Source of the DNA: Brachionus manjavacas
Lineage: Eukaryota > Rotifera > Eurotatoria > Ploima > Brachionidae
Length of the DNA: 64,000 nt
Direction of reading: 5' to 3'
Assembly (NCBI GenBank): GCA_019054805.1
Contig: JAHQIY010000007.1
Location: 2,485,501-2,549,500 of the forward strand
In this document: piece by piece, positions 54,063-64,000 of the stretch
How positions within the stretch are numbered: position 1 is the first letter of the stretch
Layout: each line of letters opens with the position of its first letter
The notes under the pieces: generated by a model
The model's database searches: none
What the model was told of the DNA's origin: nothing
What the model saw: only the letters and a program-made list of their open reading frames with translations
Made by a program: the position numbers and the translations under genes

Positions 54063-55562
54063 ATGAGAAAAGTTTAACCTTACAAAGTTTTTCATTTTGA
54101 TATACAATTTTCACATTGCTCATTATCAGAAACGAAACTCTTTTTTTTTCAAATTTGTGTTTTTCAAGTTTTTAAAAAAATTATTCCAATTTAAAAACAT
54201 TTTAATATTTTTAAATTACAAAAAACCGATACTAATGGCGCCTCTAATTAGTTCCAGACATCTGTTTTCTACTGATTAATAATTTTGACAAATAGTCGAC
54301 GATGTTTGTAAGAAATATTTTGAATACAGTGAAAATGAACGATAATTTTTAATTAAAGTCTATATTAATATAACGGAGAATTATATTTCTAGATAAAAAT
54401 TTAATTTTTAACCTATTCATTAAATTGAAAATCTAACTATCAATTGTTTAAAATAAATAATAAAAATGAAAAAATTTAAACTTTAAAATTTTTGAAGTAG
54501 ATATCAATGCTTTTGAAATTAAAAATTCAGATTTCAATTCAAAATTAGCGAGTATTTTTTCACATTTTTACTCGACTTATTTAGAAATTCATTTTAATTG
54601 AAAAAATTCTATTGAATTCAAATTCAAATATTTATTTATATTATAAATTCATTAATTTTGAAAGGCTTTTCAAGTGTTTTATTGACCGTTTTTATTTGAA
54701 TTTATTGGCTCTATTTATTCAAAAAAAATTAATTTCTCTTATGATTTGATTAGTATATTATGCTACCTTTTAAATTTTAAATACATTTTATAATTTTCTT
54801 CTCTATTTTAAAACTAAAAAAAAATATTTTAAATATTTGAAAAAATTATCATTTTTTTGTCCTAAATCATAAACCATAGTTGGACATATAAATTTAAAGA
54901 TTAACAGTCAAATTCCAACTTCAATGATTCATTTTTAAAATAAAGCTGGTCAATTTCTATACCATTCTTAGAAAACATTTGATTAATAATTTTTTTTTAT
55001 TTTATTTAAAAATTATCAAAAATTAATATCTTAATAATCGAAAGTAAAGTTTATCAAATGAACCAGTTTTAAAAAAATTTAAAAAAAAATTGTTTATGTT
55101 AATCTAATCAAGCATATGTTGATAAAATTTATTTAATTCTTGATCCTTATCTTATTATCTATCAGAAAAAATATAATATTTAATAATTCATATTCTTTTT
55201 TGATATTTTTTTTGACTTAGATTAGATTTGGTATGAGTAATTCAGATGTCTGAAAAAAATAAATTCTCATTTCTTATTCTTTATTTTTAGCTATCTTGAT
55301 TTATAAAAATTGGGCTGATCTAGCTTTTTTATTGATTATCATTTTTGTTCATAAAAAATTTGAAAGGCAGTCTTCGTCATTCCCTATTGTTTTGGTCACT
55401 ACTTTTTTTTAATGAATAAAAAAAACATTTGTGAACAAATAATCTTTGTTTTAATTTAAACTAATAAAATGCCTATCCGTAAAAGCTAAATTAAGAAAAA
55501 ATTTCGAAATAACATAAAATCCTTTAAAAAATCCAAAAATGCTTTTGAAAATTATTCAAAGA
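54063..55562. other. AT-rich intergenic region
   Basis: Nothing recognised; holds the presumed promoter of the arrestin gene at its right end. Confidence 0.4.
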
Positions 55563-56798
55563 ATGGGCCGTATTGAAAATTTAAAGATATCATTTTTAAA
55601 GCCAAATCCCGTTTATAAGGCAGGGGATACAATTCAAGGTTCAGTCAATTTTAGAGTAAATGAACCCACAAGGATAAACAGAATTAAACTGCGCGCACTC
55701 GGGAAAGCCGTTGTTCACTGGTCTCTTTTTTTTAAATTTTTAAAATTAATTGCTGACAATTTTGATTAGGATTGAAACACAAGAGCCCAATAATGACAGA
55801 CACATAGTGACATATGAATCAAGTGAAATTTACTTGAATGAGGAAATTGTTCTTTATAATAAAGAAAGCGATGATCAATTTTTCAATTCAGATAATTATT
55901 CTTTTGAATTTTTTATTCAGCTTCCAAACAATGCACCAACTAGCTTTGAACATGAAATTGGCCAAATTAGATACAATCTAAATGCCAAAATTGAAATTCC
56001 ATGGTATTTATGCTAAATTAGATCGAAATTTTGATCAATATTTTTGTTTCAAAGGGCTTTTGGTAAAAACACTAAAAAGTCATTTACTGTTATCTCAGAA
56101 TTCGATTTAAACGAATATCCGAGTTTGAGATTAGGTCTGGGTGTGAGTGATGAAAAATATTTGTGCTGCTGGCCGTGCCGATCTAGTCCAATAATTGCCA
56201 ATTTTAGTCTATTAAAAGGTAGCTAATCAATTTTGAATAAAAAAAAGAAAAATCGCGTTTTTTTATTTATAAAGGTGGGTACGTTCCAGGGGAAGGAATT
56301 GTTTTTGATATAACAATTAATAATCGAACAAGTAAGGCTATTAATTGCATGAATGTTTCTCTAGTTCAAAAAATAAAATTTCGTGCAAATTTCAAAACAA
56401 AAACATCCTCTAGAACAGTGGAAAATTTTCGATTTCCATCCAGAGTACTGGAAAAAAGCATACTTAATTGGAACAATTCTGTTTTGATTATTCCTCCAAC
56501 ATGTCCAACATCAAACAACAATTCGAAAATAATAGATGTAAACTATTTGGTTTTATTTGATTTTTGTGCTTCTGGTCCTCATTTTCCCAAAGAAATAGCA
56601 ATACCCATAAGTATTGGAACCATACCTTTGAAACTACGAAACGAAAGTCAGCAACAAAATGGAATTTTAGATTACGAGGAGTCAAAATTTGGACCCTATC
56701 CGGACAAAATTTTATTCGAAGAGTCCGAATTTGAAGATTTGATTGAAATGGAAACTGAAAAATTTAAGCCACTTTACCCCTTTTTGAAAGATAATTAA
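55563..56798 (+). CDS. Alpha-arrestin (ARRDC-like), 4 exons
   Basis: Exons are 55563-55720, 55770-56003, 56055-56218 and 56275-56798, 359 aa. The start MGRIENLKISFLKPNPVY and the first strands (YKAGDTIQGSVNF, LRALGKAVVHW) match arrestin-N of ARRDC proteins. Exon 2 has LYNKESDDQF and the typical FEFFIQLPNNAPTSFE. The arrestin-C half begins GGYVPGEGIVFDITINNRTS and ends near FPKEIAIPISIGTIPL. These proteins adapt membrane cargo to ubiquitin ligases and endosomes. The usual C-terminal PPxY motifs are absent; the end is FKPLYPFLKDN. An upstream in-frame ATG at 55539 would add eight residues. AATAAA at 56805-56810. It is convergent with the NCS gene, whose stop lies 96 bp away. Confidence 0.88.
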
Positions 56799-56894
56799 AA
56801 ACAAAATAAATTTTAATTTAATAATTTTATTTGATTTCTATATTAAATGAAAAAAATCTGACTTAAATCGTCTCAAGCGATTTTCGATTCGAGT

Positions 56895-57756
56895 CTAATC
56901 TAATTGATGATCTAGCAGCAATTTTTGCAGAGGTTCATCATTTTTAATTCCTTGTACAAACTCATCATGGCTTAATTTTTTGTCACCACTTACATCGTAT
57001 TTTTTTAAAATTTCTTCGACTCGCTTTTCTACATTGTACTTTTCGTCTTTCTTGTTTACATTCAGCATTGTGAATAAAACTTGGAACATTTTTTTAAGTT
57101 CTTTCTTATCAATTTGTCCATTATTGTCCAAGTCATACAAGTTAAAAGTCCAGCTTAATCTTGCCTCTAAGTTTCCTTTGGAACGAATATTGAATGCTAG
57201 TAGAAATTCGGTGAAGTCAATGAAGCCTGAATGGTCCGAGTCGAATGCTTAAGAAAATTTTCGGCTTGAAATGAAAATTTTTAAAAATCATCAATCGACA
57301 AATTTACCTTTAAAAACATATTCAGCATATTTTTCAGCTTTGCCCTCAGTTGGTTCCAATTGTAGATAGAGTTTTATAAATTGTTTTTTGTCTAGTTTGC
57401 CTTTTATATTAATTTTATTTAAATTAGTATTAATTAAAAAATTTTCAGGTCAAATTTCAATTGACCCGATTCGTATCGAAAACAAAAGCCTTTTTTGTAC
57501 AAGTTAGAATTAATTTTTTTTTAACAATCCACTTAGACTCAAAGATCAAAGGACTTGAAAAGTGGAAGAAATTTGAAAAAATTTAAATTTTGAAACGACA
57601 TGGTACATGGTAGATAAACTTACCATTTGGGCAATCGATTAAAAATGCATTGTGCCATTGGATTATTTTTTCTCTGTTGAATTTGGTGTTCGACTCCAAG
57701 AACATGAGGTCTTTTTCACTCAAATAGTTTCTAGGGGTGCTCTTTTTATTACCCAT
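56895..57756 (-). CDS. Neuronal calcium sensor family EF-hand protein, 3 exons
   Basis: Exons are 57624-57756, 57308-57400 and 56895-57247; 192 aa, the usual NCS length. It starts MGNKKST, an N-myristoylation pattern (MGxxxS/T). EF1 is degenerate with the family CPxG-type change (DCPNGKLDKKQF). EF2 (DSDHSGFIDFTE) and EF3 (DLDNNGQIDKKE) are canonical. EF4 (DVSGDKKLSHDE) has K at the usual glycine, so its calcium binding may be weak. The layout is that of NCS-1/visinin/hippocalcin relatives, calcium-myristoyl switch proteins acting on membranes; which subfamily is not clear, and divergence is considerable. Confidence 0.88.
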
Positions 57757-58389
57757 TGTAAATTCTATCTAAAATTTTCTAGTTTAAAATTCCGAATTCA
57801 GATAAGGAATATCGTAAATTGTGTTTAGAAAATAAAAAAAATAAAATTTGCATGTTTGCTTTTATAAGAGTAAATTTTTATGATCCTGAAAACAAAAGAA
57901 AAATATTTTTTGAATTGTAAAATACTCATATTTTTTTTCAAATGAAAGCAAAGAAAAAAATCATATTTAAATAAAAATTGAGCTCTCTTAAGCCTTTTGA
58001 AAACGATTAACTGGTTTAAATTAAAATTTTTTAAAATGAATTGACCTAAAACTTGTGAAGTAGATTATGAGCCCAAGTAAACTTTTTATAAACAAACTCA
58101 GCATATATTAATCCATCTAAATCGGAATTATGATGTTATTTTACTTGTAGGGCTAAATTTTGTTCATAAATTTTAGATATCAAAATACCTTAGTAATTAA
58201 TAACTTAATGGTGTGGACAAATAGTCCAATAATTGCTATCAATATACCATACGAGCCGAAAACTTATTTCTTCTCTTCAAAAAATATTCAATAATTAAAC
58301 ACCATAAGCTTATAAGTCAAATTTAAAATGATAAATATAATTCTTTTCTTTTTTCCTACATCAGGTTTATGTTTAAAACATCAATTAGC
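57757..58389. other. AT-rich intergenic region
   Basis: Nothing recognised apart from the presumed upstream region of the NCS gene. Confidence 0.4.
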
Positions 58390-59160
58390 TCCACAGTGTA
58401 ATTCTTTTTAAAGAATTTAAGAAGCCCTTTTTTCAATTATTCTGTTCAATCGATTAAAAATAAGCAACTATCTCTTAAGATTAAATTATTTATCGAATCA
58501 TTTCATATCGATCAAAAGAAAAGCTATTTATGTCTATATTTTAGCACTATTCTTAAAGTGATTTCTCCAAATCGTGCGTTTAAAGCACCTTTAATAGATA
58601 AGACTAGTGTTAAATCTTCCAAATAGCCATTAGTTGCGCTTAAGAGCAAATTGTATGAGAGCGGATCGTTTTCATATTGTCTAAGTTACCACAATAAGAA
58701 GCTTATCATTTTTCTGCCTACTGATTTAAATTATATTAATATCGAGGCACTAAAACTAGTTGCATGCAATGGAACCGAGTCTTTGGTATCCTGAGACATA
58801 GCAGAATGTATTTCTCTAAATTTGATTTTAATTATTTCTATAGATTATAAAAACGATGGAAGTTTTCATGCATTTGAAATAATTTGAAGCAGGAATTCTC
58901 AAGATAGACACAATGCAATTTAAAAATTTCATACAGAAAGATAAATCGGTGATCGGTTCCGATTCTTAACAAAATTGTGTTTTGGAACAGCTCTGGCTAA
59001 AAAGTGATAATTATTAGTATAAAAATCTAGACTATTTCTTTTCAAAATAAATGATACTAAGTCTCTTGATTCCTTGTAAATTAAAATTGAATCCTCTCTT
59101 GGTACTAGAATTTATTCATACAACTATTTATTGTAAATTAAAACTTATCGGGTTTTAAAT
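58390..59160 (+). pseudogene. Decayed coding region, unidentified
   Basis: The plus strand keeps a protein-like frame for most of 770 bp, with a few stops and at least one frameshift: LRSPFFNYSVQSIKNKQLSL, FHIDQKKSYLCLYFSTIL, VISPNRAFKAPLIDK, a stop, ALKSKLYESGSFSYCLSYHN, LIIFLPTDLNYINIEALKLV, a stop, IDYKNDGSFHAFEI, a frameshift, then EAGILKIDTMQFKNFIQ. Codon texture differs clearly from the flanking AT-rich DNA. I recognise no family. It could be a dead transposon or virus-derived gene, or a cellular pseudogene. Confidence 0.45.
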
Positions 59161-59406
59161 GATAATATAAATTTATGTATGACTAGGGTACCCATGGTGA
59201 AATTTAACTCAAAAAGATATATTTGAATAAATTCTAAATTAAAAAAATCTAATACTAACATTATACTTTTGAAGTAAGAATTATTAATAACTTTTAGATA
59301 AGATTTAGCGAATTATTCATATCTAAATTGTTTTTATTTGACTAATAGAAAAAAATAAAATAAAAATTTATTTGAATTTTGAATTCTTGAACAAAATAAA
59401 CAGAAT

Positions 59407-62400
59407 TTAAAAAAATTCTATGTCTGTTAAATTTTGATCGCGATCATCAAATTCGGTGCCATCGTTTTTATTCCTTTTGGACTTAAGCACGCATGGACAA
59501 AGTTGGTTTCTTCGAACTGAATTTTCTTTACTCTTATGCACTCCATACATAAAGTAGACCACAAAACCTTGAAATAAAATGTCCAAGTTATTTTAAAAAA
59601 GAGCGATGATTAGTGAAGATTATTTTTGATTCTATATCCAAATAGTTATGAGCTAGATTAACCTTTTCAAACTAGCAAAACCACCAAGCTAAATATTTAA
59701 ACTGAGAAAAAAAAACAAAAAATAATTGACAAAAACTAATGTATCATTTACTTAGATAAATTTGAAATAAAAAATTTTTGGTTACCTATTAAAAACCATA
59801 CAAAAAATCTGATCCAACTAGCCGCAGTTAAACTCGTTGTTAAATAGATGTTAAAAAAAAGATTAATAGCTGGCAGTAGAGGAACTAATGGGGCCTTGAC
59901 AAAAAAAAATCACAAAAAACTCTTATTTTTTTTTCTCTTGATACCTTAAATGTTGTTATTTCTTTGTTTTGCGGTTGCCTCCATATCACTATCACGGAAA
60001 GCAAAACAATTAAAGTAAGTGCAATTAAAATTATTATTATATAAGTTTTAAAATTTTCAGTTGATGAAACAAGAACACAGATCATTATAATTGAGATCAC
60101 TAAAATTAAAAATGTTTTTAATTTGATATTTAATTTTTAGTTTACCTTGTATTGCACAAAAAATATTGACTACTTTTGACGTCGATTTGCAGCATTCTGA
60201 TTTTGGATTAAAAAGCACAGCAAAAATGTTTGACTTTCTAACTGGCTTTATGCTAATTTTTGATGAATTTCGGGAATTAATATTTGATGGCGTGTATCTA
60301 TAGTTAATTAGTTAATTTTTAAATCTGCATCAGGAGAAATTTGGAAACTAAATTAAAATATCAAAAAAAACATTCGAATGGTAAAACTTCAAATTCATAC
60401 TTATCTTTGAATTTAAACTGCAACAAAAAAAACATTTTGAAATTTAAATATTTTTTAGTAAAATTTTAAAAGTTTAATAAAATAAATCGATTTTTTTAGA
60501 AATATATATTGTTAGGTCTTAAAACCAGAATTGTCAAGTCTTTTGACCAAAAAGTCAAGTCAAGTCTCGATTTGACTTAGATTTTGACTATTTTTTTTGA
60601 TTTTTTATCTGAGATGATGTGTTACTTATTTTGATAAAAATGAAATTAAATTTAATCGGCCAGATTCATAATTGTATTTCAAAATTTTAACAAGTTCAAA
60701 TTTTTTTCTAAATTAATATATTTAATAAACTTGAAAAAAAATTTAATTAAAATTTTTACAAAAATAATAGTTTGGTAAAAATGAAACTAAATAAAACCGT
60801 GATTTGACTTTTTACTCAATAAAGAAAATTTAGTCAAGTGACCTGGACTTGACTTGAAACTTGAGACTTGAGACTTGACAACTTTATTTAAAGCATATGA
60901 AAAAATTATTAAAACGAATCACCTTAATATTGTAACGCAGACTGTCACTAAACTATATGCAAGCAGTGTTCCAATCGACATCATATCAACAAGTTCATTT
61001 AAGTCCAGAAATGTTGCTAAAATACCTTTAAAACCAAAGTAACAATATTTTTGTTTCTTTTTTTCTATACTAACCCGACAAAAGACCACTTGCTATGCAA
61101 GCAACGTAAGGGGTATTGAATTTTGGCAAAAGCTTTGAGAAACATTCAAACAATAATCCGTCAGATGACATGGCTAAATTTTAACAATTATTATATTTTA
61201 AACCTTTTTTTTAAACTTGCCATAAATTATTCTTGGCAACGGAAACATTGATCCATACAAACTAAAATATGGAAAATTTTTTAAAGATTATTGAATTTTT
61301 TTTTTAATTAAAACATTTAATTTACCATGTGCAAAGACTGACCATAGCTCCAATCGAGACAATATATTTGGCCCATTTTAAATCTGCGTACTCAAAAGCT
61401 TCTGGTAATGGAATATCTGGGTTAAGCAAGTTATATGGAATCATTAAAGTAATAACTGATGATAAAAAGCAATAAAGAGTAGTAACAATAATTAATGTTA
61501 TAATTATGCTAAGTGGAATGTTCCTTTTTGGTCTTTTTGCTTCTTCTCCTTAAAAAAAATCAATGCTTAAAATATTCAAAAAATACCAATTAAGATAATA
61601 TTAATTAACAATTTTAATTACCAGCCGATGCAATTGTATCAAATCCTAAATAAAAAAAAGCAAAATTTATCATTTTTGGTAATTTCAAGGTATCAAACCT
61701 ATGTAAGCATAGAAGCATTTTGCTGCTCCACTTATTACTCCACTTATTCCGAAAGGAATAAAGCCACCTTTTTTTCATTAGTAATATATTTTTTCACAGA
61801 AATTTTTATTTATTTAAAAAAACCTTTTCCACAGCGGGAAGATTCAACTGGACACGAATACGGCTCAAATGATGAATTAGAACCATTCTATTAGAAAAAC
61901 TCTAAATTTAAGTTTGAAGTAAAAATAATCTTACTATTGAAGTAACTTTCCAATTGCTAAAATCGGCTTTTGTCGCACCACATATTGTGATCAACAAGAT
62001 AATCAGAATGTTTAACACAGTAAAAAGCTTATTTAAAAACGTAGATTCTTTAACTCCGATTAACAGCAACACTTTAAATTAGTTATTATCTTTTCTAGCT
62101 TCTTTTTTTAATTGTAAAAATTACACAAAATTAGAATGCTTAAAGCAAAAGCCAAAAAGTCTGGATATGGTGCAAGACTAGTTATATTTAAAGGCATTGA
62201 TTCCATCAAAGCCATTTTAATTTTGTTTCCAGTTAGCGAATTGATGTACTGACTCAAAGCATTTGTAGTAGCAGAGACACCTAATATTAAATTTTTTTTT
62301 CTCACTCAAATTGGATTATATTTTTACCTATAACATATTCAAGAATTAAGTCCCAACCCATAATAAATCCTAAAAATTCTCCAATAGTTACATAAATGTA

Positions 62401-62786
62401 AATATATGCTGAGCCACTTCTGGGAACCTTAGAACCTAACTCAGCATAACATAGACCTGATGTGAGAATCAATTAGATTTTAAAACAACATTGTAGGGTT
62501 CTTACCAGACAAAAGTGTGGCTATTGCAGCGATTATAAATGAAAGTAATACTGCTGGACCTGAATATTTGGTTATGACAACTCCACTTAGCACGTATATA
62601 CCTGAACCTAGCGTTGCTGATATTCCTTTAAAAAAAGAAAATAATTTTATTATTTTATAATAAAGAAATGTTTGAACCTAGAGCTGTAATATCAAATAGG
62701 CCTAGTACTCTTGAAAGCAAAGTCTTCTCGACTAAGCCATTTTGAAAATTTTTTTTTCGATATAAAAAATCGAAATTAAATTTCAT
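59407..62786 (-). CDS. Cationic amino acid transporter (SLC7A1-4 type), 17 exons
   Basis: Minus-strand exons: 62678-62786, 62506-62625, 62328-62456, 62125-62280, 61935-62071, 61824-61887, 61699-61767, 61622-61645, 61326-61548, 61221-61261, 61075-61173, 60923-61025, 60388-60417, 60146-60297, 59945-60099, 59786-59894 and 59407-59567. All phases agree, total 626 aa. CAT hallmarks: [82 protein letters not shown] and a C-terminal [18 protein letters not shown] bundle. It is a polytopic plasma-membrane carrier for arginine, lysine and ornithine. An extracellular loop carries NGS/NSS sites and two cysteines. The intron after exon 10 has a GC donor (GCAAGT). Exon 13 (30 nt) is the least certain. An AAGTC element lies in the intron before it. 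Confidence 0.92.
60515..60890. mobile_element. AAGTC-rich element, copy c, in a transporter intron
   Basis: TTGTCAAGTCTTTTGACC and GTCAAGTCAAGTCTCGATTT at the left face CTTGACTTGAAACTTGAGAC and GAGACTTGACAACTTT at the right, giving inverted ends around an AT-rich core. It shares the AAGTC theme with 44970-45156 and 50087-50405. Confidence 0.6.
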
Positions 62787-63100
62787 TTTTGATAAAAAAT
62801 ATTTTTTAGAACCAAATTCCGATCAGATAAATTCTATTTAAATCAACTGAATGCAATAAAAGTATCAAGCTTAAAAAGCGTTAATTTATTAACCTTTTAG
62901 TTATCAAAATTAAATTAAATGGTTAATGTTATAGGAAAGGATAAATCCAGTTTTGAATATTTCAAATTTTGGAAAATATTCAAAGTTACGATAAATCACA
63001 TCTTTGTTCAAATGCTTTATTGAATAAAGCTTTTAATTTAATTTTTAAAATTTTGTTTTTAAGTTTAGTTTAATCAAAGAAAATTTAAATTTGTTTTGGA

Positions 63101-63110
63101 AAAAAAAAAT
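63101..63110 (-). terminator. RNA polymerase III terminator of the tRNA
   Basis: On the minus strand, a run of about nine to ten T directly follows the tRNA 3' end, as expected for pol III. Confidence 0.75.
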
Positions 63111-63183
63111 CGCCCAACGTGGGGCTCGAACCCACGACCCTGGGATTAAGAGTCCCATGCTCTACCGACTGAGCTAGCCGGGC
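63111..63183 (-). tRNA. tRNA-Lys (anticodon CUU)
   Basis: The minus strand gives a 73-nt cloverleaf: acceptor GCCCGGC pairing imperfectly with GTTGGGC, D arm TAGCTCAGTCGGTAGAGCA (box A), anticodon loop CTCTTAA with CTT in the middle, and T arm GTGGGTTCGAGCCCCAC (box B). The standard eukaryotic tRNA-Lys(CUU). No intron. The T run follows at once. It lies about 325 bp upstream of the transporter start on the same strand. Confidence 0.95.
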
Positions 63184-64000
63184 TTCTCTATCCTCGAAGT
63201 GAATTAGATGAATAGAGTTCTTAAATTATAAAAAATAATTTAATTTCTTGTAATTTCATTTTATAATTAGTAAAAATCATCCAGAATGTGTTTCGTATTG
63301 AATTAAAAAAAATATCTAGTTTTTAGTTAAACAAATTAATTTTCTGTATAAATTAATTTATTAAATATCAATTTAAAATCGTACAAGTGTCTTAATAAGT
63401 GAATTAAATGAAAAAAAAACTAAATATTTAAAACTTAATAATTAAAAACGCTGTATAAAATTAAAAAATTGAAAAAATTTGAAAAAAGTTTTTAGTTATC
63501 AAAATTTTAAAACGAATGCTTTTTTTATCTGTTGTTCTTTCTGTAGCATTAATCAAGTCGATACGTTATAAAATTTGTGATAATATTTTATTTGTCTAAT
63601 AAGTGATCCATATCAAAATAACCTAAAACCAGAAAAATAATTCAAACATTTAAATTAATTTGATTAAGTTTATATGTTACTGATCTTAAAATTTCTAGGA
63701 ATTCTAGGAAAATATTTCAACCATTATTTTGTTAATTAAAAAATCTATGTTTGATGAGTTAATTCGAAAAACAATTCAGAATCCATTAGATCATGCTATA
63801 AAATACATACTTTGATTATTTTTCAAAAGATTAATAGATGATTCAATAAAATAGGAAAATTTAATTTCTTATCAATTATATTTTTAAAAAATGTCTTTTA
63901 TTAATAACAAAAAAAATGCTTGATTGCTAAAAGTCTTATAAATTAAAGTAAAATTTTTTAAACCAAAGGTTTTTCTATTTGTTGAATTCAAATGTTTTTT
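63184..64000. other. AT-rich region to the window end
   Basis: Nothing recognised. Confidence 0.4.

Overview
The window is very AT-rich eukaryotic DNA. Its multi-exon genes have short GT-AG introns, often 40-300 bp, and lie among decayed LINEs and foldback DNA elements. The gene set is metazoan: a TGF-beta type I receptor kinase, a neuronal-calcium-sensor protein, an alpha-arrestin, a cationic amino acid transporter, DDX3, an alpha-1,3-fucosyltransferase and NCBP2-AS2-like proteins. Composition and gene structure would fit a small invertebrate such as a monogonont rotifer; that placement is an inference, since no species marker is present.

Layout. 0-1.4 kb: two divergent NCBP2-AS2-like genes with matching exon structure. 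1.7-2.6 kb: LINE scraps and half of a dispersed repeat. 3.4-5.1 kb: an LRR gene. 5.1-10.5 kb: AT-rich spacer. 10.5-12.5 kb: an intronless, strikingly GC-rich TGF-beta/activin type I receptor. 12.5-26 kb: a long AT-rich stretch with microsatellites and local repeats but no convincing gene. 26-30 kb: DDX3 in nine exons. 33.5-36.3 kb: nested inverted repeats, a LINE and a hAT relic. 37.1-38.9 kb: a second LINE. 39.2-41.7 kb: a two-exon fucosyltransferase. 45-50.4 kb: a Tc1/mariner-type deletion element, a third LINE and an AAGTC-rich foldback element. 51-52.8 kb: an intronless DDX3 paralogue. 55.5-57.8 kb: an alpha-arrestin and an NCS protein, convergent. 58.4-59.2 kb: a decayed unidentified coding region. 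59.4-62.8 kb: a 17-exon CAT-type transporter. 63.1 kb: tRNA-Lys(CUU).

The most interesting part is the set of DDX3 introns. Read on the DDX3 sense strand, they hold at least seven units with the anatomy of box C/D snoRNAs: a C box RTGATGA or close variant, a D box CTGA and a closing terminal stem. One intron appears to hold three and another two, against the usual animal pattern of one per intron. Two units are near-identical duplicates whose antisense elements match conserved 18S and 28S rRNA stretches recalled from general knowledge. A second duplicated pair has conserved guides with no target I recognise. A larger hairpin RNA and a possible H/ACA RNA lie in two further introns. The locus therefore looks like a multi-snoRNA host gene, with an intronless and presumably retrotransposed DDX3 copy about 21 kb away that has lost the snoRNAs.
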